Positions 45,247 through 56,122 of a DNA stretch of 64,000 bases are shown here, piece after piece. Position 1 is the stretch's first letter. Each line of letters opens with the position of its first letter. This stretch comes from Pezicula radicicola. Lineage: Eukaryota > Ascomycota > Leotiomycetes > Helotiales > Dermateaceae. The stretch covers positions 1,302,001 through 1,366,000 of the forward strand of contig PDUO01000010.1 of the NCBI GenBank assembly GCA_003008705.1, read 5' to 3'. A model generated the notes under the pieces. It did not search any database. It was not told the DNA's origin and worked only from the letters and a program-made list of their open reading frames with translations. A program made the position numbers and the translations under genes.

Positions 45247-46302
45247 TCAACCGGCCTTTGGCCTCATCCTGCTGTATATATCATCGAAAGATACTATCTC
45301 CACAGGCTTGACCTCCTTGACCTTAGGAGTGAGCTCTAATCCGGCGGCCCTCAACATAGCAAACCTTACAGCATCAATGCCCATTCTCTTACCCTCTACC
45401 CATTTCTCACTACTACATGCTACCACTTCACCAAGACCGCCTCCTTCGTCCTCGGTATCAGGCTGCACAACTTCCTTCACACTCTCCATAGTCCTCCTCA
45501 GAGCAGACATCCGGGACTGCAAAGCATTCTCACTGGGAGTTCGGCTTCTATCAAACAAAACCCTATCAACCTTCGAAAGGATAACCTGAAACGGGACGTT
45601 TTTCTCCCTAAACAACCCTAGTAACTGTTTGTCACTTTCTTTGATACCATGCTCAGCATCAACTAGCAAGAATGCTCTGCTCAATTGCCTCCTCTTCTCC
45701 AAGTATTTCAAAATCTCCGTTCCCCATTCCGCTCTGCCGCCCTTCCCATAACCGGGCATGTCCAATACAACCAGCCTATTCTTACCATTATCCTCCGCTC
45801 CACCGACAGCGAACGCGTTCATTAATCTTGTGCGGCCAGGCTTGGAAGACGTGTGTGCTAATTTACCCCCCAGAAGGGCATTCAATAAAGATGACTTTCC
45901 AACGTTAGAGCGACCAAGAAAACAAACTTCAGGCGAGTCGCCAAAATCCATGGTCTTGAACTTAGGAGCAGACCAAAGAAAGGTCGGTGGCTGGTTGGCG
46001 AAGAATTGAGAAGCATGGTTAAGTTGCTCTCGTGTCGGTGGAAGGGTATCCCAATGGTAGGATAGCAGGGCTGACGGGAGCTTAAATGGTGGTTTGGAAT
46101 TCCATGGTTTCGATGATGAGGTTATTGTAGATGGTTGCGAAGCACTCGAGTAAGCCCGTAAGGTTGCAACACTTCTTCGACTGCTGCTTTTCACATATTT
46201 CTGACAACCTCTGCTGCGAAAACACAGCTTTGCAGAATTTGACATTTGGTTGTAGAGTTGACGTCGCGTTGCGGAGGTGCGATGACTTCTCACATTCGAC
46301 AA
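45247..46302 (-). CDS. EngB/YihA-type GTPase, probably mitochondrial
   Basis: One exon of 351 residues. EngB-family GTPases assist assembly of the large ribosomal subunit; the eukaryotic members act in organelles. The N terminus is basic and Ser/Arg-rich (about the first 50 residues), consistent with a mitochondrial presequence. GTPase motifs are complete: G1 GRSNVGKS (130-137), the G2 area SSKPGRTRLMNAF, G3 DMPGYG (181-186), G4 SKVD (243-246) and G5 ACSS. The segment YLEKRRQLSRAFLLVDAEHGIKESD is characteristic of the family. It shares a 103-bp promoter with FMC1, another mitochondrial gene. Confidence 0.9.
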   Translation of the reverse strand: MSNVRSHRTSATRRQLYNQMSNSAKLCFRSRGCQKYVKSSSRRSVATLRAYSSASQPSTITSSSKPWNSKPPFKLPSALLSYHWDTLPPTREQLNHASQFFANQPPTFLWSAPKFKTMDFGDSPEVCFLGRSNVGKSSLLNALLGGKLAHTSSKPGRTRLMNAFAVGGAEDNGKNRLVVLDMPGYGKGGRAEWGTEILKYLEKRRQLSRAFLLVDAEHGIKESDKQLLGLFREKNVPFQVILSKVDRVLFDRSRTPSENALQSRMSALRRTMESVKEVVQPDTEDEGGGLGEVVACSSEKWVEGKRMGIDAVRFAMLRAAGLELTPKVKEVKPVEIVSFDDIYSRMRPKAG

Positions 46303-46405
46303 GGCTGAGGCGGAGCTTTTTTCTTCAGCCGAGGAGCTTCAAGCTCGCTTTCATTTCGTCAACACTTCAGCTTGCATCCACCATCACAGTCACATCAACT
46401 TCACC
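46303..46405. promoter_or_regulatory. Bidirectional promoter, EngB (-) / FMC1 (+)
   Basis: Only 103 bp separate the two start codons of divergent genes for mitochondrial proteins. The two must share regulatory sequence unless their transcripts overlap. Confidence 0.7.
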
Positions 46406-46741
46406 ATGGCATCTAATCCGACCAAACTTCGCGCTCTCTATAGATCCTTCCTCCGTGAATTACCATCCCGACCCCTTGCCTCAATTCGTACCCCTCTCCA
46501 GCAGCGCATTCGTTCTACCATAGCTTCGGAAAGCGCAACCCCTGTCGAACATGCAGAACAATTCCTTCAATACGTCAAGGCGCAGAGGATGTATGCAACG
46601 TTGCTCGAGAGATACAATCCGGGCATGAATATGGAGGAAGAAGAGAGGGTTAGATTGACAGCCAGGAGAGTGGGCATGGACTTGCCCGAGGAATTTAGCT
46701 ATGCTGGGAGTGGGACAGAGGACCCGTCGAAGAAGAAGTAA
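46406..46741 (+). CDS. FMC1: ATP synthase assembly factor FMC1, mitochondrial
   Basis: An intronless 111-residue ORF starting ATG after TTCACC. The family helps fold the F1 assembly factor Atp12 in the mitochondrial matrix. LYR-like features are visible: LRALYRSFLRELP near the N terminus, then LQQRIRSTI, HAEQFLQYVKAQRMYATLLERYNPG and the terminal RVRLTARRVGMDLPEEF. The size matches the family (about 110-155). The tail ends in a Lys run. Confidence 0.85.
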   Translation: MASNPTKLRALYRSFLRELPSRPLASIRTPLQQRIRSTIASESATPVEHAEQFLQYVKAQRMYATLLERYNPGMNMEEEERVRLTARRVGMDLPEEFSYAGSGTEDPSKKK

Positions 46742-48360
46742 TGAGTTTAGGGTATTAAACGGCGTTGAACAAAAGCTGGAGTAGGTTCAATGTCGGGACA
46801 GAGTTTTGGAGTTAGAATTGGATGAGGCTATCGACCATAGTAATCTGCAAACGATGGGCATAACAGCAAAAGACGCAAGGAAAGGTCGGAAGTCGGATCA
46901 TGACAGTTCCTCGGACGAGGAGCACGCAGTCTTTGGACCTCATCAACGAACACAACGCTCTTCTTTGTACTGCATTCTTCCTGTCGCTAAATGCCTCTGA
47001 AATAGCGTCAACCTCACTAGCATACTACGACTTTGCGATATCATACGAGCCCGCTGGATGTAACAATACCGTACGGGGTGATAATAACTGAGGTGGAAAA
47101 CACCAAAGCACAATTGTATATTTTTCCATCACTATATATGGCCGTCAACCAAAGCTCTTGGCCTATGCAGATACTCTCAAGCTGTGATAGCAGACAGCCG
47201 TACAAGGGTAGCTTTTAGTGATCTGCTGCACTACGCTGTCCACTAATGCCAGAGCGTTTGCAGAGCTATTCCATCTAGAAAGATTTAATATCTACCCTTG
47301 CGGTCTGTTACTGAACTCGTGGGGTTTCTTGACCGCCATGCCACGTTGTTGGTTGCGAGTTACGACAAACCAAATTTGATCAGAAATGTGCTCACCCAAC
47401 TTGCCCAAGCATGATGTTCTATTTTGGAATTTAAGCTATTTCTCTGTCACCAAGCTAATGTACGACAAGAAGTTCGTCTCCTCCACAATGGGTCTGAAAC
47501 CTAAACATGATAGAAAAAATATGCAAGCCATAACGGGATGTTCACAGAAAGTTCACGTTTCAGCTTCTATCTAGTAACTAAGGAAAATCTCAGCTAACTT
47601 GGTTGAACTAAGTGACGTCTCAAATTTGATTTCCTTTTGGCAACCTAAAAGGTACTCACTACCAGTGGGTAGGTAAGGTACTCCCGAGGTCATCTGGGTC
47701 AGCCAACAAGACAACCTTACCCCCCATAATCTTATCCTTCTAGCGAGGAGCATTGGCGGGGTATCGCAGTCACAGAATTGTAGGTTCATGAAGATCTTCT
47801 CCCTTTCTTACTTCGTACGATTCTCTCCCCCTACACCGTTTATTCTCCGTCAAGCAGGCTGTTCCTTGGGATTCGAACTCCCGTTGGTGATAGCTGCAGA
47901 ACCCATCACCGAAATTCGAAGAGTTTGTGGTGAGTTTGTGGCCGCATGAAAGATCCTAAGCGCCGACAGCTGCCCTGCACACAGTTGCCGCACAGAGATT
48001 GCTTCCCATTCGCTAGAACGACATCTAATGCCAAGATTAGAAACATAGCTAGCCTGGCGAGCACCATCCTCAAGCCAATGATCGGACGAGCCAAATTTGG
48101 GGCCTGCACTTCACCAAACAGAAAGATGCACCTCGAAGCACCTCTTCCGCATGGGGGGGACAAGAAGTACGAGAGTACCATGGACGTTACAAGAGGCCAT
48201 AAGGGAGGCCGGGCTCCCTCCATCTTCAATCGCCAGGAGCTCCAAGGTCAAAAACAACCTCATTCTCCTGATGAGTCCTGGGACAGCTCGTCCATCGCAG
48301 ACGAAGCCTGGAGCACTCTGCTGAGTGTGGGGGAGCGAGTGTCTATTTTAAGACGCGACA
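46742..48360. other. Intergenic, 1.6 kb, with long leader of the next gene
   Basis: No gene is supported up to about 47.9 kb. From 47946 an open frame of 140 codons runs into and overlaps the start of the coiled-coil gene (see that entry and the finding). A tRNA T-arm-like sequence at 47871-47883 was examined and rejected. Confidence 0.4.
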
Positions 48361-48368
48361 ATGAGTAA
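47946..48368 (+). promoter_or_regulatory. 140-codon upstream ORF overlapping the coiled-coil gene start
   Basis: The frame opens at ATG 47946 and stops at TAA 48366-48368, overlapping the ATG at 48361 in another frame. It has no recognised domain. It might be a translated upstream ORF, a chance frame, or part of a mis-modelled 5' exon. Confidence 0.3.
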
Positions 48369-51300
48369 CTTGAGGGATCAAGCTGCTCGGCGACGATTAG
48401 AGCTTAATCCGCTCACGACTTCCCTCGGTATTCACCAGCAACCACAATCATATCAAACTCCCATCTCCGCTATTTCGGGCAATTCTCTGAGCACTCAGTT
48501 CGGCCAGAGTCAGCCCATTTACACACCTGTGAGCAACAGCGCGGTTCGAGAATACAATCCACAGCAATGGACCAATTCTCCAAGCCAAGTCTCAGACCAC
48601 AGCAATCACTTCCGGATAAGGTCTACTCAGGATCCGGATGGTATGATTCTCGCCAAAAACAATTACTATTTGCTTCCCCAATGCTGATGTTATGTTCCAG
48701 TTGTGACTCCTGCACCTCCTCCCTATTCTCCTCCTCGAAGCAATCGACATTCTATGGTATCTTCCGAGGAACCAGCCTCTGGTATATCTCCTGCTACTCG
48801 AATATCACCCTCGGGGTATAGACATTCACCAGAACCAGCTTCAAATCCTGTCTTCGCTCCTCCACCAACTACCCGGACAAGGGCAGGATCCAGTGACAGG
48901 CCGCACCATCTGTTCAATATATCATCATTTACCCGAAGGTCAGCGCCTGAAGCTCCACAACCTTCTGTAGATGCTACTCGAGAATCTGGACCAAGGCGCC
49001 CTGTGCCAATACCAGTCCAGTCACCTGAAGTGTATACTGCCGAGAATGATCAAATGCCAGAGTCTCGGCCGCCTGCTTCTCGCAGAGCGGTTTCTGCGGG
49101 TGCTACGAGTACGCCCTCTTCCTCTCGCTCGCGGGGTTCATCAACGTCAAGATGGGAACCAGGAATGCCACTACCACCTCCTCCGCCTGGCCCACCTCCC
49201 CCAGGGTCAAGATCACAAAGCATGACTCGCACAGCGGATCGTCCAAATGCCCCTCCCGCTCGCCGCAACTTAGCTCCTATGTCAAACCTAGGCCCCGTAC
49301 CACCAACTCCTGCAGGTTGGGTTGATGACGATTCTGGGAGAGGGAGGTTGCCTAATCTTGGGCTAACTATCGATACCTCAAGTATAACTTCTAGTATTAA
49401 CTCAAGCGCAGCTGCAGAGTCAAACTCGGGGTCCAGCTCCTCAGGTCTGTCAAGAGCCCGTGCCATGAGAGGGGAGCCAAAAAGTATCCGAGAAAGGCGT
49501 AGTGAAAGCAGAACTGGGAAACAAGTCGCGCGTGACGAAATATCTAACAACCCATGGGCGGAAGCTATCACACCGTCCGATATATATGTGCCAAATGGTG
49601 GACTTGCACGACGGCCCACAATCACAAAGTCAACCCCGAGAAGTGCAGGATCTCGCAGGATGGAAACTCCCAAGTCCTCGGAAATGTCCCAACATGCAAC
49701 TCCTGTTCAAGGAACACCAAGTGCCACGCCCGGATCAAGAGGATCAACCCCTAGACCACTACTGTCCTCTAATCGCCCTGAAGCAGCTACACCCCCATTC
49801 TCTCCCAATCAAAACAAGTCAGCGCTTTATGATAGTTCACCAGCAATTCCTCCCAAAGCACTACCTACACCTCCGCCACAATCAAAACCTAGTGTGGCTT
49901 CGTCACCTCGACCCATATCTCACATTTTACATATTCCAAACAATGATGCTGCAATACCTCCGCCACTCACTCCTTCAAGGCCAACTTCTAGACAATCTAA
50001 CGCAGGTCAGATGTGTCAGATGTCTCAGATGTCTCCTGCTGAACACTTTGCACATTCAGCTATGGAGCGGCACAAATTATTTGCGGAGAAAGAAGCAGCT
50101 GCCTCTAACGATACAGAACGTATTCGTATATTTGCAGACTTTATTGTCATGGAGTCGCGACTGCGGCGTGACAGGTATGCCGGTGCAATAGATGCAATGG
50201 GTTCGGAAATACTGGAGTTAACTCGCGATTTGTTCCGACCTTTCAACAGTCCTCGGAGAGCATCAACAGCTTCTCGCTCAAGTGGGTGGACTCCTGAATC
50301 ATCTGCAGGGCCGAGATCTCATAGAGGTTCTTTGGTTGGTGCTTTGCAGGAGAATATTCAGTTGAACTCCGAACCAACTTCTGGCTCTGGCCCGGCATCC
50401 CCAGCCTTGCCTCGAGGGGAGTCCACTTGGTGGACTGGGTACATGCCGTCCTTATCACCGATCCCAAGTATGAGTGTCAGTGAAGCACTAGATGAAGGAA
50501 GCTCGCGAGGAAGACCATCAAGTAGATGGTGGGAAGTAAGCCGGGAAGGATCCGACGGTACTCCCTCAATGAGACTCGAACAAAGATCAAAACGCGAATC
50601 AAAGTATATGGGAATGCCAAAAGAGCTTCGAGAGGCATTACAGTATGGTAACAGCGATCATCAGGGTAGTTCCAGTGCCTCGGCAGGGCCCAGCAATTCG
50701 ACTGTAGTAGGCCCCGACGAATATCCTCCCGAGAAGGTTGGTTGGCATGAACAAAATCCAACATCTCCACCCTTACGCTCGGCTGGCAAATCTCCATCCC
50801 CTTATTCGCCTGCGCCTTTCACTCCTAACCCAAACCATCTCGATGTCTCTCGTCTTGTGACACTTCCACCTCCATTTCCACGCCATCACCCTGCTGTCAA
50901 TAATAACCACCCTGATTTAACGTCTATACGTACTTCTGTTCGAGTGTTATCCGATTTTACGGAGGTAGAAGCTACCAAAACTCGGTTTGCAGAAACGAGC
51001 GCTCAAATGAAGGAAGACTTTGATACAGCAGCCTCGAAACGCCGGAACTCGTTGCGTGCCAATATACAGCACGAAATCGAGTCGGGACATATAACATACA
51101 GTGACGCAGCAAAGTTGGAGGAGGCGTCGGTTGCCTCCGAGGCTGAAAAGACAAAGGAGGCTTCCAAAGTATCCTTTGAACTCTTTCAGTCGCAGGTTGT
51201 TATCCCATTAAATGACCTGCTTATGGATCGAGTTGCCCGCGCTACGGCTCTTTTCACTCAACTTCGCTCTCAACTGTTCGTTGATGCCCAGCAGCAATCA

Positions 51301-52107
51301 CCCAACCTTCCACAAGAGGAAGGTGATGAGCGACCTGAACTTTTGGAGAAACTAACGCTCTTAAAGTGGATATTTGAAGCCAGAGAACAACTGCACCGGG
51401 AACTATTTGACCTCTTGACTGACAGGAATGATCGCTATCGAGACATGGTCACAACGCCCTACGTGCTTGCCGGCAATCAAGCGAAAGTTGACAATGCAGT
51501 AGCTTTCTTCGCTGAGGATGCCGCGAAGAGAAAGCTTGCTTTCGAGCAAGAGGTGTTGAAACGCACAGAGGAATTCATGGATGTTATCGAGGAAAATGTC
51601 GTTCGAGGCGTAGAGATTCAATTGAGCGCTTTTTGGGATATTGCACCTAACCTTCGCAGGATTACAGATAAGGTACCTCAGAATCTCAGTGGGTTCCAGA
51701 TTCAAATTCCAGCTTCAGAGCTTCAGGAAAATCCAAGCTACTACAACTTTCCCATGCAGTACCTTTATTCTCTACTTACCCACAGTGAGAAGAGCACTTA
51801 TCAATTCATCGAAAGCCAGACCAACCTGCTTTGTCTTCTTCATGAGGTTAAAAACGGCGTGACACTAGCCAATTGCAGACTGATGGAAACACAGAGAGTT
51901 CTGCAGGGTGAGGATGTGGATTTTGTAAAGAGAGAATTGGTCGAAGTTGAAAAGGAGGAAGAGCGCAGGCTCACAGATGATTTGAAGGAAAAGGTTAGAT
52001 GTGTGGAGGAGCTGTGGAGTGAGGCGTTAGGAAGGAGTATCGAGGGCGTTAGGACAAGGATCAGAGGCTTCCTCGTGCAAAGAGGTGGTTGGCTTGATGA
52101 GGAGTAA
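48361..52107 (+). CDS. Large Pro/Ser-rich protein with C-terminal coiled-coil region, function unknown
   Basis: Two exons, 48361-48640 and 48701-52107, give 1228 residues. I do not recognise a named family. Residues 1 to about 530 are Ser/Pro/Arg-rich and probably disordered, with a polyproline stretch (LPPPPPGPPPP) fit for SH3 or WW partners. A conserved-looking helical block lies at about 540-607 (MERHKLFAEKEAA, ERIRIFADFIVMESRLRRDRYAGAIDAMGSEILELTRDLF). After another disordered stretch, residues from about 839 to the end are predominantly helical and charged (SDFTEVEATKTRFAETSAQMKEDF, LLKWIFEAREQLHRELFDLL, ELVEVEKEEERRLTDDLKEKV). This suggests a cytoskeletal or scaffolding protein, but that is only a guess. 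No membrane span or catalytic motif is seen. Confidence 0.8.
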
Positions 52108-52485
52108 GGTTTATAAAGATATGAAACTAATGCTATTAAGGGAGTTCAGGGTATCTCATCAACCGGCGATGAGATTGGAATATTGGTTATACCCTTTTGA
52201 TGAACGATGGAAATTCACTTCTTGATGTAGGGTCTTGTTAGAACGTGTTGAGAGTAGACGTCCAGTCAACTCTCTTTTATCTAGTGATTTAACAGCATAC
52301 TATCTGTCAATCAACAACATAATGATATTTAAGTTTATATGTGAAGTGAGCAAGTGACCTCGGTTAAATTTACCCAATGAGGTGACAATCGAAATCGCCT
52401 GATTCAACAGCTGACTAGTCTCCGCTTGAGCATATATATGTGAACTATTCCCGGAACCAGTCGGATTTTCTGGCAGTTCGATTTC

Positions 52486-54049
52486 ATGTATCGGAAGTGG
52501 TTAACTCCAGCCATTTTTGCTTCCGTTACCTCCCTATTCCTCTTCCGCTCAGTATCTACAAGAATGGCACAAGTCACATTAACGACATCACCTGCCAAGC
52601 AAGTGATTGTCGTTGGTTCAGGCTTGGCAGGGTTATCTGCCGCCTCTCAACTCATTGCACATAATGTTCCTGTTCATATGCTGGAGAGGTCAGCTAAGCC
52701 TGGAGGGAACTCGATCAAGGCATCATCTGGCATCAATGGGGCTCCAACGAAATATCAGCCCATACCTGGTAATTCGGCCTTCCAATCAAAAGTCTAGTAA
52801 TAATGACTAAAAACAAACAGATTCGAAATTCTACGACGACACTGTCAAGTCCGCGGGTGTAGCTTTCACTTCAGCAGACACAACACTCCAAAGACAAAAG
52901 CTAGTTTTGACATTAACAGAGTCCTCTAGCAGCGCTGTAAATTGGCTTATAGACGAAAAAGGAATCGATCTCTGTACCGTAGCCCAACTAGGTGGCCACA
53001 GTATCCCACGTACACATCGTGGATCAGGACAACTTCCACCAGGAGCAGCAATCGTGACGAAACTTTCCAGTGGCCTAAAAGCCAGTCTCTTATACCAACT
53101 CTCAACCTCCTCAATCGTAACCAAGGTCCTAAAAACCGGTGATGAAGTTACAGGTGTAGAGTATACTTCTGAAGGAGAAGTAAAAACACTAAATGGACCG
53201 GTAATCTTCGCAAGTGGAGGCTTTGGCGGTGATTCACAAGGACTCCTCGCAAAATACCGACCCGATCTCGCGAGTCTACCCTCAACAAACGAACCAAGAC
53301 CAGGTTCACAAGATCTCCTCACATCAATCGGAGCACAACTCCTAGATATGGAATTAGTGCAAGTTCATCCAACGAGTTTCGTCGATCCAAAAGATACGAG
53401 TAATCCACTCAAATTCCTAGCTGCAGAACTTCTGAGAGGAGAAGGCGGATTATTATTAAGAGACGGGAAAAGATTCGTTGATGAGTTACAAACGAGATCT
53501 TTTATTACGGATGTTATTATGAATGGTCCAGCTGATGAGATTTATGAGACTGGTTTGAGGATATGGGATGTTTTTGTTGTTCTTGATGAAGGGTGTTACG
53601 CCGCTGCGAAAAATCACATTGATTTTTATCTCTGGAAGGGTTTGATGGTTAAAACTACAGTTTCGAAACTCAAACATTCGGAAGAAGCGTTGAAATCTAT
53701 TCAGGAGTTTGCTGATGTTGCTGCTTCGAAAGGAGAAAAGAAGGATCGGTTTGGGAGGAGTGCTTTTGCTAATTGGAAACTGAGGGATGTGGAGCCTGAG
53801 AGTGTGGTTTATGTTGGACGCGTTACTCCTGCTATTCATTTTACTATGGGTGGTGTTGTTTTTAATGAAAAGAGTCAAGTCTTGGATTCTCAGGGGAAGC
53901 ATATTAGGGGTCTTTGGGCTGCGGGCGAGGTTACGGGTGGTCTTCATGGTGATAATCGGTTGGGTGGTTCTTCGCTTTTGGAATGTGTTGTTTTTGGGAG
54001 GGTCGCTGGGGATCAGGCTGCTAGTGCTCTTGAGGCTGCTAAGGCTTGA
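52486..54049 (+). CDS. OSM1: Soluble fumarate reductase, OSM1/FRD1 type
   Basis: Two exons, 52486-52768 and 52821-54049, give 503 residues, close to yeast Osm1. The FAD enzyme reduces fumarate to succinate and re-oxidises reduced cofactors. The first residues (RKWLTPAIFASVTSLFLFRSVSTR) form a signal-anchor or targeting segment. A second in-frame ATG at 52564 would start right after it (MAQVTLTTSPAKQVIVVG). The FAD-binding motif is VVGSGLAGLSAASQLI. Further marks are SGINGAPTKYQ, IPRTHRGSGQLPPGAAI, FASGGFGGD, the HFTMGG active-site region, and the C-terminal GLWAAGEVTGGLHGDNRLGGSSLLECVVFGRVAG. Confidence 0.92.
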
Positions 54050-54350
54050 GTTGAGATAAGGAAAATGTAGGGGTAAGGAATGGTCTAGCATGAAAGAGAG
54101 ACTTTGAAGTGCAATATTGCGCATTGTGTTCAATATGTATGGCTGACAGACCCAATTCATGATTAGTTTAGAGGCAGGAAACACTTCAGTCGGCTTAACG
54201 AGCAATAGGAGACCAACCACATTCAAGATTTGATATTGATGTTCCGGCCCAACCATGAGGAAGATCTTTGATATTGCTAAAGCTACCGTTCTAATTTACA
54301 ATACGCACCGGTCTTCAACTAAGCTCACCCAACCCAACCAAACACAACAC

Positions 54351-54380
54351 TACACTACACTACACTACACTACACTACAC
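54351..54380. repeat. Pentanucleotide microsatellite (TACAC)6
   Basis: Six perfect copies, about 150 bp upstream of the 2EXR gene start. Confidence 0.85.
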
Positions 54381-54528
54381 AGTCGAAATGAAAATTATCT
54401 TCCCCTCCCCCCCAACTCTAGATAAAACCCCAGATCCTTCCTAACCATCCTCTTCCCAAGAGCAAAACCTCAACTCCAAAACTCAGAAGACATATTCCAA
54501 ATTCCATCTAAGCTCACCAAATCAAAAA

Positions 54529-55305
54529 ATGGCGACCACATCCACATCCACATCCACATCCACACCATCCCATTTCCTCGCCCTCCCAACCGAACTCCGA
54601 CTCAGCATATACGATACCCTAGTCCACTCCTCCGTAACAATAAACCTTCTAAAACACAAAAAAGGACACTACCGACCCTTCAAAGCCCTCCGCAACACCT
54701 GTCACAAGATAAAAGCAGAAACAGACGACTACCTCTCGTCTCGAAATTTCAGTTTCCACAAAAACTTGGGAGTATTTAATCCAAACACTACAACTTTTTA
54801 CTTGGGTTTAAGTGTGAGAAAATCTTACTTTGAAGGAATGATCAAAATGCTTTCAGATGCTCCGCACTTTCAGAAAGGAGTACAGCATTTGATTGTTGAT
54901 GTATTTGAGAACGATTTGATCTATACTCATCGTTATATGGAGCGTCTATTATCCTTAATCAGGCTATGTTCAAATCTTCAATCGTTATATTTATCAATCA
55001 ATGCTAATGCTTCATCTCGGACTGAGAAACCTTCTCAACAAAACATTAAAGGCTTCGCAATAGAGTTGCAAGATTTGATTTATTACTACAAGATCAAACA
55101 CCCAAACGATATGCCACCAATAATTTTGCCGAAATTATTCATGTTCTGCGATGGAAGAGTTAAGCGGCGTTCTCAGAGGCCTAAAAAGATGGAGACTAGG
55201 ACAGTACATGAAGCACGGACAGATGTGGTACAAGCTTGGGATTTCAATTTGTTGATTAGAGACTGGGAGGCTCCGGATCCACACCCGCGGTGGTGGGGGT
55301 GGTAA
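54529..55305 (+). CDS. 2EXR-domain protein (fungal F-box-like family)
   Basis: An intronless ORF of 258 residues. After a Thr/Ser dipeptide repeat encoded by a CCACAT-type microsatellite comes FLALPTELRLSIYDTLV (about residues 16-32), the signature that opens fungal 2EXR/F-box-like proteins. ALRNTCHKIKAETDDYL follows, matching the family's L...C..I..E pattern. The remainder is helical with no catalytic motif. These proteins are abundant and variable in Pezizomycotina and their roles are mostly unknown. The basic C-terminal stretch (GRVKRRSQRPKK) could be a nuclear localisation signal. Confidence 0.75.
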   Translation: MATTSTSTSTSTPSHFLALPTELRLSIYDTLVHSSVTINLLKHKKGHYRPFKALRNTCHKIKAETDDYLSSRNFSFHKNLGVFNPNTTTFYLGLSVRKSYFEGMIKMLSDAPHFQKGVQHLIVDVFENDLIYTHRYMERLLSLIRLCSNLQSLYLSINANASSRTEKPSQQNIKGFAIELQDLIYYYKIKHPNDMPPIILPKLFMFCDGRVKRRSQRPKKMETRTVHEARTDVVQAWDFNLLIRDWEAPDPHPRWWGW

Positions 55306-55798
55306 ATAGTGGGATCAGAATTTTGATGGTACCATCATAATGCATATGTACTCCATATGCTGAGCGCTTTTATCAGATAATCAGAATGTCGGGTTCTCCA
55401 ATATTGAGGGACGAGAGAGATATGAAGGACGAATGTGAAGCGGAGGATTTGCACTGCGTTATTGCATGGGGAAAAATAAACAGGATTAATCTTACCATTA
55501 AATAAAACAGTAGCATGATAATGGCTGATTTGAAATAAGTGATTACAGACTGATGTGTTCCTAGCCGTTCTCGCTGAACTTGGACGCACCTTCGTCTTGC
55601 TTAGCTTTCTTCCATCTTCGTGACTGTTATTCCACTTTTACCACAGAATATTGTTCTGCTTTCTCTTTTTCGTCTTTCCACATCTCCCAGAGCTCAAAGG
55701 ATCCTTTCCCATTATTGTTCTGCTATTCGTCTACGCAACGTGCGTCGACTTTATCTTATGAATGAAGTTCCCAGGATGTCCTCCGAGCAATGAACTAG
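55306..55798. other. Intergenic, 0.5 kb
   Basis: I see nothing beyond short chance frames between the 2EXR gene and the NAPE-PLD relic. Confidence 0.45.
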
Positions 55799-56122
55799 TC
55801 AAAGCTCAAACCTCTGAGAAGATGAGGGTGACCATTGGCTCATATTGCGCTTAGCCCTCAGCCTGTCACTCAATCTCAATAACAAGACTGCCACCAATAT
55901 CAGAGGGACAAAGTATTTGCAGTCTGGAAACCTCTTGACTATCACCTTTAACGACAATAAATCTAAGTGATCGTAGTGATTATGCGAAATGACCACGGCA
56001 TCACAAGCTGGTAGATCGGCAACCTGACATGGACTACGTTTCATCCTGCTACGAGTAGAGAAGATAGGATCGAATAGTACCCATAAGCTCTTCTTCACTT
56101 GCTGCTTTCGAGAGCGAGACAA
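55799..56122 (-). pseudogene. Fragment of a NAPE-PLD-like metallo-beta-lactamase-fold hydrolase
   Basis: The frame encodes LWVLFDPIFSTRSRMKRSP, CQVADLPACDAVVISHNHYDHLDL and FPDCKYFVPL, closely resembling the metal-binding core of N-acylphosphatidylethanolamine phospholipase D-like proteins (SHNHYDHLD is the HxHxDH motif). The usual N-terminal half and everything after the first metal-binding motif, including the later His and Asp ligands, are absent: after VPL the frame turns into unrelated sequence and stops. About 107 codons remain of a protein normally above 300. No splice-joined continuation was found, so I call it a degraded remnant. Confidence 0.6.

Noticed and set aside
47871..47895. 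T-arm-like hairpin GGGATTCGAACTCCC suggesting a tRNA.
   Set aside because: The normally invariant G53-C61 pair is A-T, and no upstream sequence matches the needed acceptor strand or A box.
53486..54256. 256-codon minus-strand ORF opposite the fumarate reductase gene.
   Set aside because: It is a shadow of the OSM1 coding sequence, Asn/Ser-rich with no family features.
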